From Halorubrum salinum (lineage in GTDB: Archaea > Halobacteriota > Halobacteria > Halobacteriales > Haloferacaceae), in NCBI RefSeq assembly GCF_024494575.1, contig NZ_JANHDO010000004.1:1-64000 (forward strand): a DNA stretch of 64,000 nucleotides, written 5' to 3'. A model generated the notes under the pieces. That model had not been told where the DNA came from and did not search any database. It worked only from the letters and a program-made list of their open reading frames with translations. Each line of letters begins with the position of its first letter. The first letter of the stretch is position 1. Made by a program: the position numbers and the translations under genes. Positions 1 through 8,380 of the stretch are shown here, in pieces.

Positions 1-590
1 TCCTCGATTACGTGCCCAACCTGCCGATCGGGAAGGCGTTCTCGGTGATGGACCAGATCATCGCCGAGACCGTGAAGGGGATCTCGGAGACGATCACCCA
101 GCCCTCGCTCATCAACCTCGACTACGCTGATGTATCTACGATCATGAACCAGGGTGGCATCGCCGTGATGTTAGTCGGCGAGACACAGGGCAAAAACAAG
201 ACCCAAGAGGTGGTCAACGACGCGATGAACCACCCGCTCTTGGACGTCGACTACCGCGGCGCGAGCGGCGGGCTCATCCACATCACGGGCGGCCCAGACC
301 TGACGCTGAAGGAGACAGAGGGAATCGCGAATAATATCACCGAGCGGCTAGAGGCGGACGCCAACGTCATCTGGGGCGCGCGTATCCGGGACGAGTATAA
401 GGGGAAGGTCCGTGTCATGGCGATCATGACGGGCGTTCAGAGCGCGCAGGTGCTCGGCCCCTCCACGCAGAAGCAGGCCGACAAATCACGAGCAGCAACA
501 AAGAGAGAAACAGATGTTGAAACTCGGATGGATACAGCGGTAGATGGCGGAGAAGACGATGATAGTGATGACGGAGTTGACGTAGTTTGA
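1..590 (+). CDS. ftsZ2: Cell division protein FtsZ2, C-terminal part (5' truncated by window edge)
   Basis: The frame is open from the left edge and ends at the TGA at 588-590. The visible 195 residues cover the end of the GTPase domain and the C-terminal domain of FtsZ; the run [18 protein letters not shown] and the later [12 protein letters not shown] are typical of the haloarchaeal FtsZ2 paralogue, the tubulin-like protein that acts with FtsZ1 at the division ring. The last 40 or so residues form a charged linker that is more AT-rich than the rest, with an acidic run and a terminal GVDVV. The usual FtsZ2 tail peptide, as I remember it, is close to GLDVI, so the partner-binding (SepF) tail may be kept in altered form. 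Nothing in the visible part looks broken. The gene marks the left border of the AT-rich island. Confidence 0.93.
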   Translation, partial: LDYVPNLPIGKAFSVMDQIIAETVKGISETITQPSLINLDYADVSTIMNQGGIAVMLVGETQGKNKTQEVVNDAMNHPLLDVDYRGASGGLIHITGGPDLTLKETEGIANNITERLEADANVIWGARIRDEYKGKVRVMAIMTGVQSAQVLGPSTQKQADKSRAATKRETDVETRMDTAVDGGEDDDSDDGVDVV

Positions 591-738
591 TAAGCTATTC
601 AGGATACTATTTATCAAACCAAATCACATACATAATTAAAACCACATAATTATTTGGTTGAGAGTGAAAAAACAAGTAATTATTTAGACTAATTAAACTG
701 AATCTCAGGGATATATCAGAGGACAACTGTTTTGTAAC

Positions 739-2793
739 GTGTCAAGAAAGACATTGAGTATGGGTGAGGATGCGGCTGAGGATCCGGATGTTCATTTTGG
801 CGCGACTGATGATCATCCAGCTGAGGTTGACCAACTTGGATTTCAGCCATATGTGACTGCGGTCAAATATTTCCTCACAAATGATGAAACGGAACCACCA
901 CTTACACTTTCTGTAGAGGGCGAATGGGGGAGTGGAAAATCATCTTTCATGAGTCAACTTCGACGAGAGTTGGAAGAAGAGGGAGAAACAACTATTGAAT
1001 TCAACCCATGGAAGCATGAGCAGCAAGAGGCACTATGGGCATCTTTTGCACTAACATTTGTAGAGTCTCTCAAAAGTAGTGTTCCATGGTACAAGAGACC
1101 AGGGAAGTTTGCGATGATCAGTTGGCGCCGGCTTCTCTCTGAAACTAGCAACGGAGCACTAGCGAAGTTCGCAGCCATTCTTGCAATTTCAGTCGTTGTG
1201 GTTCTGAGTGGGCTTTGGTTTTGGTTAAACATCGGTATCGAATGGGTTAGCGCGAGTTCGGCAACGACAGGGTTAAACCTGCGATTCTGGCTAGGAACTA
1301 GTGGCGTTGTCGTCAGTATTCTTGCAACTGTAGATCTCAGCCGACGTGCGTACGGGGTATGGGCAACGTCTATAAATAGATCTTTTAAAAAACATTTAAA
1401 CGACCCTTCCTATCGGGAACGGACGGAGTTTCTACAAGCGTTTCAGTCCGATCTTGAACGCATACTGGACACATATGCTGGTAATGATCCAGTTTACGTT
1501 TTTATGGACGATGTAGATCGATGTACCGTTCCAAAGGCAGCTGATTTGATGCGATCGATTAATCTAATGGTATCAAGCAATTCAGATCTCATCTTTATTA
1601 TTGGATTAGATCGAGAGCGTGTTGCCGCCGGAATTGCTGCAAAGCACGAAACATTACTTAATCATATTAATGATGAGACAGAAGATGAGGCGATCGATTT
1701 CGGGTATCAGTATCTTGAAAAATTTATCCAAATACCATTTGTAGTCCCGGAGCCAAAAAAAGAAGACATCCAGAAACTTGTGCGGAGAGATGTGCTTAAT
1801 AAGGAAATAACAAAGCACAATACAGGTGGAGATAATATCGAGTCAATCTGGCAAACAGAACTCTCACCGAGGTTTAAATCATCACTTGATGACGTGGTAA
1901 AGATGGCGGCACCGGCTCTTGAAAATAATCCGCGACAAATAAAAAGATTCATTAATTTATATCGTCTTAGGGCGGTTCTTGCGGAATCAGAGGGACTACT
2001 TGCAGGAAAAAATGAAGAACCAGCAGGGGATATGATAACACTCTTTCAACTTGCGAAGTTTGTCGTAATAAGTATTCAATATCCTACGTTTGTAACCGTC
2101 GTGGCAAACGATCAAACTGCTCTTAAACGGATGTCTAAGTTTGCTAATGACAACGAAGGAGATGTTTCTGAACATGAAGTACTGCAAGATTGGGGGAGTG
2201 TAGACCCACTTCTTGACCTACTGACGTACGGGGAAGGTGATCAATATCGAATGGATCAAGTTTCAGTTGTAGATCTCCAAAAGATCTCACCACGTGTTGA
2301 TCGACCAATAGATACTGATCAGGAAGAGTCAGAGAAAACTGTCCAGATTGCATTCTTTGATAGCGCAGAATATGATCCTGATAAAATTCAATCGCAATTG
2401 CGGTCCGTCTCAGAAACGTTAGAGTTGGATCTACAACTAACTGTTTTTGAAAATGCGAAAGAGAAGCCGATTGCAGAGGTTGACGAGCTCTATTATTGTT
2501 TTATATGGATTGTTGATCCATCGCTTCTTGCAAAAACTTGGTTCCAGCGTCTTCGTGAAAATGCGCCAGAACAACTACAGGTTATCTCTCTAAGCCCTAA
2601 CACGGAATTTATTGATTCACCGACCCCTCAAGATTTCTGGTCTGTTGATGGGCTTGACGAATTAACAGATGTTCTCAAACAGCGATTACAAACAATTGAC
2701 GCTACTGATATGAGTGGGGGTTCCCGTTGGGAAGAATGGCAACGTTCCCTTTCGGGTCTTCAGAGTACTGACGACACTGAAATTATCGAATAA
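739..2793 (+). CDS. KAP-family P-loop NTPase with two membrane helices
   Basis: A 684-residue protein. Walker A is GEWGSGKS at about residues 61-68 and Walker B is VYVFMDDVDRC at about 252-262. Two hydrophobic helices at about 141-165 and 183-200 sit between Walker A and Walker B, the hallmark of KAP NTPases, where membrane helices are inserted in the ATPase fold. After the ATPase core a 'NNPRQIKRFINLYRL' helix is also typical of the family. The last 200 residues are of unknown fold. KAP proteins are membrane-bound ATPases of mostly unknown role, recurrent in mobile and defence islands. The start is GTG at 739, with ATG at 760 as alternative. The gene is clearly AT-rich, unlike the core genes of this genome, and is preceded by 148 bp of very AT-rich non-coding DNA. 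It is followed by a membrane protein that may work with it. Confidence 0.85.
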   Translation: MSRKTLSMGEDAAEDPDVHFGATDDHPAEVDQLGFQPYVTAVKYFLTNDETEPPLTLSVEGEWGSGKSSFMSQLRRELEEEGETTIEFNPWKHEQQEALWASFALTFVESLKSSVPWYKRPGKFAMISWRRLLSETSNGALAKFAAILAISVVVVLSGLWFWLNIGIEWVSASSATTGLNLRFWLGTSGVVVSILATVDLSRRAYGVWATSINRSFKKHLNDPSYRERTEFLQAFQSDLERILDTYAGNDPVYVFMDDVDRCTVPKAADLMRSINLMVSSNSDLIFIIGLDRERVAAGIAAKHETLLNHINDETEDEAIDFGYQYLEKFIQIPFVVPEPKKEDIQKLVRRDVLNKEITKHNTGGDNIESIWQTELSPRFKSSLDDVVKMAAPALENNPRQIKRFINLYRLRAVLAESEGLLAGKNEEPAGDMITLFQLAKFVVISIQYPTFVTVVANDQTALKRMSKFANDNEGDVSEHEVLQDWGSVDPLLDLLTYGEGDQYRMDQVSVVDLQKISPRVDRPIDTDQEESEKTVQIAFFDSAEYDPDKIQSQLRSVSETLELDLQLTVFENAKEKPIAEVDELYYCFIWIVDPSLLAKTWFQRLRENAPEQLQVISLSPNTEFIDSPTPQDFWSVDGLDELTDVLKQRLQTIDATDMSGGSRWEEWQRSLSGLQSTDDTEIIE

Positions 2794-2871
2794 AAACCTC
2801 TATTGAGTTACTCGGAGAATTACAAATCGGGCTTTCGATCTAACATCTTGACAGGAAGACGTAATAGCACG

Positions 2872-2886
2872 ATGGCGAGAAGCAGG
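2872..2886 (+). repeat. 15-bp direct repeat, copy 1
   Basis: The 15 bases atggcgagaagcagg occur here and again, identical, at 4701-4715. Both copies are followed within 7-12 bases by a ccgccc/tcgccc-like run. Both lie in intergenic DNA of the AT-rich island, upstream of a small gene. No function is known. Confidence 0.5.
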
Positions 2887-2897
2887 CCCTTCTCGCC
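2874..2897 (+). repeat. Perfect hairpin (9-bp stem, 6-nt loop)
   Basis: ggcgagaag at 2874-2882 pairs perfectly with cttctcgcc at 2889-2897. It lies about 80 bases after the KAP gene and could form in its 3' UTR as a processing signal or terminator-like structure, or be a palindromic protein-binding site. There is no T-run directly after it, so a classical terminator is not proven. Confidence 0.45.
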
Positions 2898-3037
2898 CCA
2901 CTGGCGAGTAGACCTCATTTTTAATAGAACTAGGTGTGCCGGCGTCGATATGGGAAGCTCAACTGCCACCAATAGTATCGGACAGGACACTTTACGGCGG
3001 TAGCCTTTTCTCTCTTGTTTGTTCAGTCGTATAACAA

Positions 3038-3835
3038 ATGAGCGGAGATAATCAACAAGAGAATGATGATCGTGAGAAGGGCTCAGTATCTGAAGAGGCG
3101 CTAAGACTAGAGTACGAAAACGCCAAACAGCGCCTAAGTACTCAGAAAGAGAGTATCAAGTCCTTTTCTAAGGAGGGAACGCGCTATTTTCAACTCGTTT
3201 TGATTCTTGTTGGAGTACCTGTTACATTACTGAGCGCCTTTGAGCCGACATCTCTTACCAGACTTGGAAGTTTGGTTCTGTCAGACAGATGTATATTTGA
3301 TAGCGGGGGTTGTATTCCAATAAGATACCTTACAATAAGTGGATTCACATGCTTACTGATAACTGGTCTCGTTAATATAGGAGCAGGCGGGTATGAGGCA
3401 TACAATACGCGTAGTATTTCCAACCCAAGCGACATACATGACCTAACTTCATTTGAAGATTCAACTCAAGAATATCTAAAGTCTCGACTTGAGGATTATA
3501 GAGATCGAATCGAACACAACGATCGACTAATCTTCTCTCTGGATCGGTGGCTAATGATTGGCAAGTTAGGACTTACTCTTTCAATGATGATCCTATCGGT
3601 GGTGGCATATACTCTCGCAGCAGGAGATACGGCCTCACCAATTGAGTTATTGGGTATCTTCTTTGGCATTGGAATGGTGTACCGGTTGTTGCTTCTTATT
3701 TTGCCTGAGAGCGTTTCTAACAGGGGCTCTATGCTAAGATTTGATCCGCCATACAGCCTTGAGTACATGAAAGAAATAGAGAAAAGAGATAAGGACACAT
3801 CCAACAGTTCAGCAGTAGACGAAGAGGGTGAGTAG
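3038..3835 (+). CDS. Membrane protein with coiled coil and four TM helices (SLATT-like layout)
   Basis: 265 residues. An acidic N-terminus is followed by a charged, probably coiled-coil helix at about 22-47, then TM helices at about 50-68 and 98-117, a second soluble helical stretch at about 140-170, and TM helices at about 172-194 and 202-222, ending in a hydrophilic tail. Two helix pairs separated by a coiled coil recall SLATT-type membrane effector proteins found with defence NTPases, but I see no diagnostic motif, so that is only a comparison. AT-rich like the KAP gene, same strand, 244 bases downstream of it. The two may form a module. Function unknown. Confidence 0.7.
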   Translation: MSGDNQQENDDREKGSVSEEALRLEYENAKQRLSTQKESIKSFSKEGTRYFQLVLILVGVPVTLLSAFEPTSLTRLGSLVLSDRCIFDSGGCIPIRYLTISGFTCLLITGLVNIGAGGYEAYNTRSISNPSDIHDLTSFEDSTQEYLKSRLEDYRDRIEHNDRLIFSLDRWLMIGKLGLTLSMMILSVVAYTLAAGDTASPIELLGIFFGIGMVYRLLLLILPESVSNRGSMLRFDPPYSLEYMKEIEKRDKDTSNSSAVDEEGE

Positions 3836-3903
3836 ATATATCGCAACAACGCGATCCAATAGAATAATATTGGTTATCCATCATCAAGCACTAACTCCTA
3901 CAA

Positions 3904-4269
3904 ATGGCCGAGGTAACATCCGCGGGAAAGATTTTACTCATCACCGCTTTTGCGGCGGGGGCGAGCATCGTACCGGCCTTCGCGATTATGAACCGCTTCA
4001 TACGCGAAAAAGAATCCAACTGGAGTACAAACCGTGGAATCGGTGTCATGATCATTGCCGGTCTACTATTCTCTGGAATGCTCACGGTCAATGGAATTGC
4101 TAATACATCGTACGCTCTTCTATCAACTGAAGCATTAGTTAGCCTCCTGATGATGCTCGTCGGCTCGTTCATCGGAATGGTAGTGATCGGAGCGTTCCTT
4201 GCGTACCCGCTCCATTGGTTCTTACAGTGGCAGGAACCGCCCGATGTGGTCAAAGAGTTTCAGCCATAA
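3904..4269 (+). CDS. Small hypothetical membrane protein
   Basis: 121 residues with three or four hydrophobic helices (about 7-28, 44-66, 78-105) and a short soluble tail rich in P and E. It starts 68 bases after the preceding membrane protein on the same strand. The GC content is slightly higher than in the two genes before it. I recognise no family. The reverse strand is also open here, but the plus frame gives the coherent membrane topology. Confidence 0.6.
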   Translation: MAEVTSAGKILLITAFAAGASIVPAFAIMNRFIREKESNWSTNRGIGVMIIAGLLFSGMLTVNGIANTSYALLSTEALVSLLMMLVGSFIGMVVIGAFLAYPLHWFLQWQEPPDVVKEFQP

Positions 4270-4385
4270 TCACGCTGTATTCAAGAGAAGTGCTGAATCG
4301 CGCCGACAGGTGAGTGGTTCATCAGTACCTGTCCGGGAACTGGGAGAAGATCGGACGGCGTAGTTCGACATCAGGTGCGGATGAA

Positions 4386-4631
4386 CTACTCTTTCAAATC
4401 CTCTGCCCAAAGCTCACTCAGACTAGCCTTCGGTGCTTCCTCGATGAGTCTCCGTTTCGCATCAACTGCGTTCGATATTGCGTTCAGCCGGTCAACATCA
4501 AGTTGTTCGTGCTCCTCATCGAATTCACCAGTCGCTATTCTCGCAGCCATCTCATTTATCGCTTTGTCGAGTGACTGGATCGTCTCTTCAATATTCAGAT
4601 CATCTTTCACCGCTATGTCTGGATCTGCCAT
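4386..4631 (-). CDS. Small acidic helical protein, unknown
   Basis: 81 residues, very acidic and almost entirely helical in composition, with no cysteines and no hydrophobic segment. The phase of E, L and R residues fits a helical bundle. The ATG is at 4629-4631. It stands alone on the minus strand between two plus-strand genes. Coding status is inferred from a coherent, haloarchaeal-type acidic composition; no family recognised. Confidence 0.55.
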   Translation of the reverse strand: MADPDIAVKDDLNIEETIQSLDKAINEMAARIATGEFDEEHEQLDVDRLNAISNAVDAKRRLIEEAPKASLSELWAEDLKE

Positions 4632-4700
4632 ATTCTCTCAGATCATATCAAACGAATTAATATTTTGTGGCACGTCGATCATCAACAGCTGGACTCAGAC

Positions 4701-4715
4701 ATGGCGAGAAGCAGG
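4701..4715 (+). repeat. 15-bp direct repeat, copy 2
   Basis: Identical to 2872-2886, 62 bases upstream of the zinc-ribbon microprotein start. In this copy the downstream half of the copy-1 hairpin is not preserved (ttcctaccgccc instead of cccttctcgccc), so only the sequence, not the stem, is shared. Confidence 0.5.
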
Positions 4716-4776
4716 TTCCTACCGCCCAAACAGCTCCCCCAAAATATTATACTGATAGTGAGGCAAACAAACAGCT

Positions 4777-4929
4777 ATGAACGTCTCACTGACCGGTGCC
4801 AACTGCGGCTCCTGCGATGAACAGGGAACACTAGTTCCTGTGAATATTAGTGATCTAAGTAATGATGCGAACAGTGAAGACTGGGTTATTTCATGGAAAT
4901 GTTCTTCCTGTGGTTCTGAAACCTCGTAG
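4777..4929 (+). CDS. 50-residue zinc-ribbon microprotein
   Basis: A short open frame that is easily overlooked. It encodes 50 residues with CGSC at 10-13 and CSSC at 42-45, i.e. a four-cysteine zinc ribbon with a 28-residue spacer. Haloarchaea have many two-CxxC zinc microproteins of this size, several known to act as regulators, so a regulatory or adaptor role is possible but unproven here. An A/T-rich stretch with ATATTATACTG at about 4744-4754 lies about 25-30 bases before the ATG, a good position for a TATA box and a leaderless transcript. It lies between the AT-rich island genes and the convergent chimera gene at 5125-8190. Confidence 0.6.
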   Translation: MNVSLTGANCGSCDEQGTLVPVNISDLSNDANSEDWVISWKCSSCGSETS

Positions 4930-5124
4930 AGTTTTATGCGAAGTGTCTGAGCTTGATGTCCGACAATACGGAGAGAGTCGGACAGTTACAGGTCTGATAC
5001 GGAACAACACCTCCGGATATTTTCAGACAGCAAGGGGGCTCAAGAGAGCTGTCGAATCAAGATCATCATCTGCTCAACTGTTTTGAGACATGTGGTGTGG
5101 AGTGTATCTGAGACTGATATGCCA

Positions 5125-8100
5125 CTACAGGAGGGTTTCATACGCCTGCTGGACCTCCTCAAATTCTTCTCGTGTCCCACCTTGATCTGGGTGTACATCT
5201 GTCATGAGACTGCGATAGGCATCTTTAATTTCCGCATCGGACGCTCCAGGCGACAGGTCAAGTACATCTAATGCGTCTGCGCGGTCATATTCATTCACGC
5301 CAGTCGCTTCGTTGATGAGCTGCTTACACCGTGGACAACACTGAACTGTCTCTCCAGTAGGTGTTTCGACGGTCTCTAACTCAACTTGGAAGTACTGTTC
5401 ACACACCATGCAGTAGGAGCCCGTGTGGTGGTTGTGAGAAGACGAACTGGTTCCGTTTGATTGCGAGTGAGACCTTCCACGCTGAGTTCGCTGGTTCCGC
5501 TGGCTCGAACGCGCACCAGTCTGGGACTGAATTGGAGGCGCTAGCCGAGAGTGAGAGAGCATTTCACGAAGCGTCTGGCCGTCGATCAACTCCATCTGAT
5601 CGCCGTAATCCTGACTTGCATCGCGAGCGGTCCCAGTGAAGTTACTCGAAGTAACAACGACAGCTTTGTCAGCACCGAATTGGTCTCGGACTCCTGCTGT
5701 CTGCTGAATTGTCGGGCGTCCGATCTTGTTACCTGGAGAGTACTGCTTGACCTGAATGATGAGTTTCTCGCCATCATCAGTAGCAACGACGTCGATCCCA
5801 CCGTCGCTTCCTTCCTCTGTCACCTCCGTCGAGTAGCCTAGATCCGAATACAGATCAGCAATCAAATGCTCAAACTCGTACGGAGAGTACGCGTGTAGGT
5901 GTTCGGCTTTCCACACGCCGCGTTTGAGATTTTGAAGATTCGTTGCGATTGCCTGCATCTCATTGACATCGATAGTCGCGAGAGCCTGCCTGATTGAGGC
6001 AGTGACCTCATCTGCAGTAAATCCGGTGTGAGAATAGTCGATATCGGTACGCGCCTGCTCTGCCTCCGTGGCTGCCGTGAGGAGTGAATCGAGCGTTTCG
6101 AATAATGGGACTCCAGAATCTGTCTTCATCGGGTCTGACTGAAGTGCTTGATTCAGTTGATCTCGGATTGGCGAGAGGTCATATGTCTCTAAGTGACGGC
6201 GTGAATTCGCATAGGTGGTTAGAGACTCCAGCCCAGCCTGCACATAGGCATCGACAGTGGCCGGCGTTTCAGCCGTCGATTGAACAGTAGTTATTGAAGA
6301 GTCGAAGCGGCTGAGATCGATTTTGCCCATTGGAAGTGCATCTTTGACCTCTGTGTACTGTTGTGTTCTTGAAATGGCCTGTCGACAGCGCGTAAGTGTA
6401 TTCTCTTCGACTGTACCATCGGTAGTCAGTTGTTCTTCAAACTCTTTCCGCCACTGTTGTGTGTTGAGTTCGCCGGCAACCGACTCGAGTTCCGACGAGA
6501 TCGTCTTCAAGTCAGTATGGACGTTATGAAGGCTTTCAAGCGTCTGTATGAGCGAACTATAGTCATCCTGCTGTGTTGCAAGCATTCGGAGTGCAGGGCC
6601 GAAGCGTGACTGCTGGATACTCTCCTCGGCAACCTGTGCCTGATCGAGAACTGCGTTCGGTGAAAGGCCTGCAAGCGCGCCTGATTCAATGGGATACTCA
6701 TCTTGGAGCTGATCGAGTGCTGACTCTAATCGGCGGGCTTGCACTCTCTTGCCAGTTGTCCGAGCGCCACCGTACACGGCACCACCCGTTAGGAGTGTTG
6801 CTGTGGCTTCAACAGCCCCCTTGCGTTGATTCGCACTGTCAACGGCTGTCATCGCCTCCTGATAACGATTGTTCTCAATAGCGGTCTCTGCCCGCGAAAG
6901 GGCATTTTTTCTCCCGAGTAGGTTTGCGACTGCTGCTGTAGCAGTTCCTAGGCCATCGGTGTCTCGGGCGCGTCCTAATGCTGTCAGTGCCTTCCCTCGT
7001 TGTCCGGTATATCTAGAGACCCAATTATGAGAGAACAAATACAGATCTTCGTCGCTATATCGGATGAAACCATCACCATGCGGATGAGAATCTTCCCAGA
7101 CAATCTCACCTGTTCCCGGATCGAGCGCGTAAAAATTTCCACCGTACGCGCCGATGAACACGAGGCCACCTGTATGTGATATATCGTATGGTCGGATGGT
7201 GGTATTCGTCCACGCTACCTCGCCAGTGGCGTACTCGATCGCTTGGATCTGGTCACCCGTTCCTACGAAAAGATGTGTCGGTCCAGCGTCATAATCTTCT
7301 ACCTTCGGACCGACGTTTACCGTCCATTCTTCCTCTCCAGTATTCGCGTTGATCCCTCGGATTGCGTCGTCTCGAGTGTGCGCTACAACGAGATCGAACG
7401 GTGTTGAACGGATATTCCACACCTTGATATCTGGTGTTTTCCATTCGACATTTCCAGTCTCGATATCTCGAGATACTACCCGTCCGCTGGTGACAGTATA
7501 GTCACCTCCCTCACGGTACTCACTCCCCGCAATGTGGATGATTGAATCACCTTCCACATACGGTGATCGAAAGGATTCACCATTGACAGCCCACTGCTGG
7601 TTCCCGTCTGAGTCTAATAGTGTGAGCCGTCCATCCTCATAGGTATAGTCGCTCGGTCCGCTATCTCGGGAGGTCGCATTATATTCGTGGATTAAGAACC
7701 CATCTCGAGCCCATGCTGGGTCGCCAACGATATCCATGTCTGTGGTGTACTCCCACAGTGTCTCTGTCGCCATTTCAGCTGCTGGGTAGGCCTTGATATC
7801 AGAGAGTACTGAGACAACGAGTGTATCGTCAGTGACGACTGGTGGGGAAACGTAATTCCTTGCTGTCAACTCCCAGCGCTTAGAGCGGTCTTTTATATCA
7901 TACGCGACAATCTTCGCTGGGTCAAACTCGGTTTCTTCCAACTTGAGGTAGTACGTATCACCGACTTGTGATCCGGGGGAAACTCTCGGACCACCAACCG
8001 CCTGAGAATCAGCGAACCCAAAGGTCCACTGCTGTTCTAGTGGGAGTCCGATCTCGTATTCTGAAGCGGAGTCGTCAGACTGCGCGGTAGCTGTCGTCAC

Positions 8101-8190
8101 ATTACCGCCTGTAGCTGTGAGCGCAGCGGTAGCAGTCAATACGTCCCGGCGAGTTGGAGAAAAAAAGACAGCACCATCGTCGTCATTCAT
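5125..8190 (-). CDS. Chimeric Tat signal / PQQ propeller / Mrr nuclease / zinc ribbon / J-domain protein
   Basis: One uninterrupted frame of 1021 residues. Order: a twin-arginine-like signal (SPTRRDVL around 11-18, then an A/T-rich apolar stretch to about 37); PQQ-like beta-propeller repeats from about 45 to 395 (recurring ALDPGTGEIVWE-type blades); a long helical region from about 400 to 755; an Mrr-type restriction endonuclease domain at about 768-875 with GSDGGIDVVA and IIQVKQY, matching the D...QxK catalytic pattern; a Ser/His-rich linker; a zinc ribbon (CMVC near 926, CPRC near 953); and a C-terminal J domain with VHPDQGG near 1000. Each domain is a known family, but I know of no described protein with this order. 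A J domain should recruit DnaK; a Tat signal implies export. The two conflict unless the N-terminus is a membrane anchor. AT-rich relative to the core genome, so probably acquired. Possible defence or surface-DNA-processing factor. Confidence 0.85.
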   Translation of the reverse strand: MNDDDGAVFFSPTRRDVLTATAALTATGGNVTTATAQSDDSASEYEIGLPLEQQWTFGFADSQAVGGPRVSPGSQVGDTYYLKLEETEFDPAKIVAYDIKDRSKRWELTARNYVSPPVVTDDTLVVSVLSDIKAYPAAEMATETLWEYTTDMDIVGDPAWARDGFLIHEYNATSRDSGPSDYTYEDGRLTLLDSDGNQQWAVNGESFRSPYVEGDSIIHIAGSEYREGGDYTVTSGRVVSRDIETGNVEWKTPDIKVWNIRSTPFDLVVAHTRDDAIRGINANTGEEEWTVNVGPKVEDYDAGPTHLFVGTGDQIQAIEYATGEVAWTNTTIRPYDISHTGGLVFIGAYGGNFYALDPGTGEIVWEDSHPHGDGFIRYSDEDLYLFSHNWVSRYTGQRGKALTALGRARDTDGLGTATAAVANLLGRKNALSRAETAIENNRYQEAMTAVDSANQRKGAVEATATLLTGGAVYGGARTTGKRVQARRLESALDQLQDEYPIESGALAGLSPNAVLDQAQVAEESIQQSRFGPALRMLATQQDDYSSLIQTLESLHNVHTDLKTISSELESVAGELNTQQWRKEFEEQLTTDGTVEENTLTRCRQAISRTQQYTEVKDALPMGKIDLSRFDSSITTVQSTAETPATVDAYVQAGLESLTTYANSRRHLETYDLSPIRDQLNQALQSDPMKTDSGVPLFETLDSLLTAATEAEQARTDIDYSHTGFTADEVTASIRQALATIDVNEMQAIATNLQNLKRGVWKAEHLHAYSPYEFEHLIADLYSDLGYSTEVTEEGSDGGIDVVATDDGEKLIIQVKQYSPGNKIGRPTIQQTAGVRDQFGADKAVVVTSSNFTGTARDASQDYGDQMELIDGQTLREMLSHSRLAPPIQSQTGARSSQRNQRTQRGRSHSQSNGTSSSSHNHHTGSYCMVCEQYFQVELETVETPTGETVQCCPRCKQLINEATGVNEYDRADALDVLDLSPGASDAEIKDAYRSLMTDVHPDQGGTREEFEEVQQAYETLL

Positions 8191-8346
8191 ATGATATGTA
8201 GCGATTACGAATTGATTTAATCGTAACGTATTTTCTAAGCCATGAACAGCTTTGCTGATTAACTAGTGTCCGAGAGTGAGACGAGAGTCGGACGCGATCG
8301 TGCTCGAACCCGCCCCGATCACGCCGGGAACCCACCTCGACCCGCA

Positions 8347-8354
8347 CCTTTATG
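8347..8354 (+). promoter_or_regulatory. TATA-box candidate for the integrase gene
   Basis: The run acctttatgt is centred about 30 bases before the ATG at 8381, the spacing expected for a leaderless haloarchaeal transcript. This supports 8381 rather than an upstream codon as the start. Confidence 0.4.
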
Positions 8355-8380
8355 TCCGGTTGACGCACCAGCCGGACGCG

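Noticed and set aside
2803-3003. A 66-codon frame after the KAP gene
   Set aside because: The product has no fold-like pattern and the frame contains the 9-bp hairpin and the 15-bp repeat; more likely intergenic.
8276-8380. Upstream extension of the integrase frame
   Set aside because: The TATA box lies inside this stretch and the conserved N-terminus begins at 8381.
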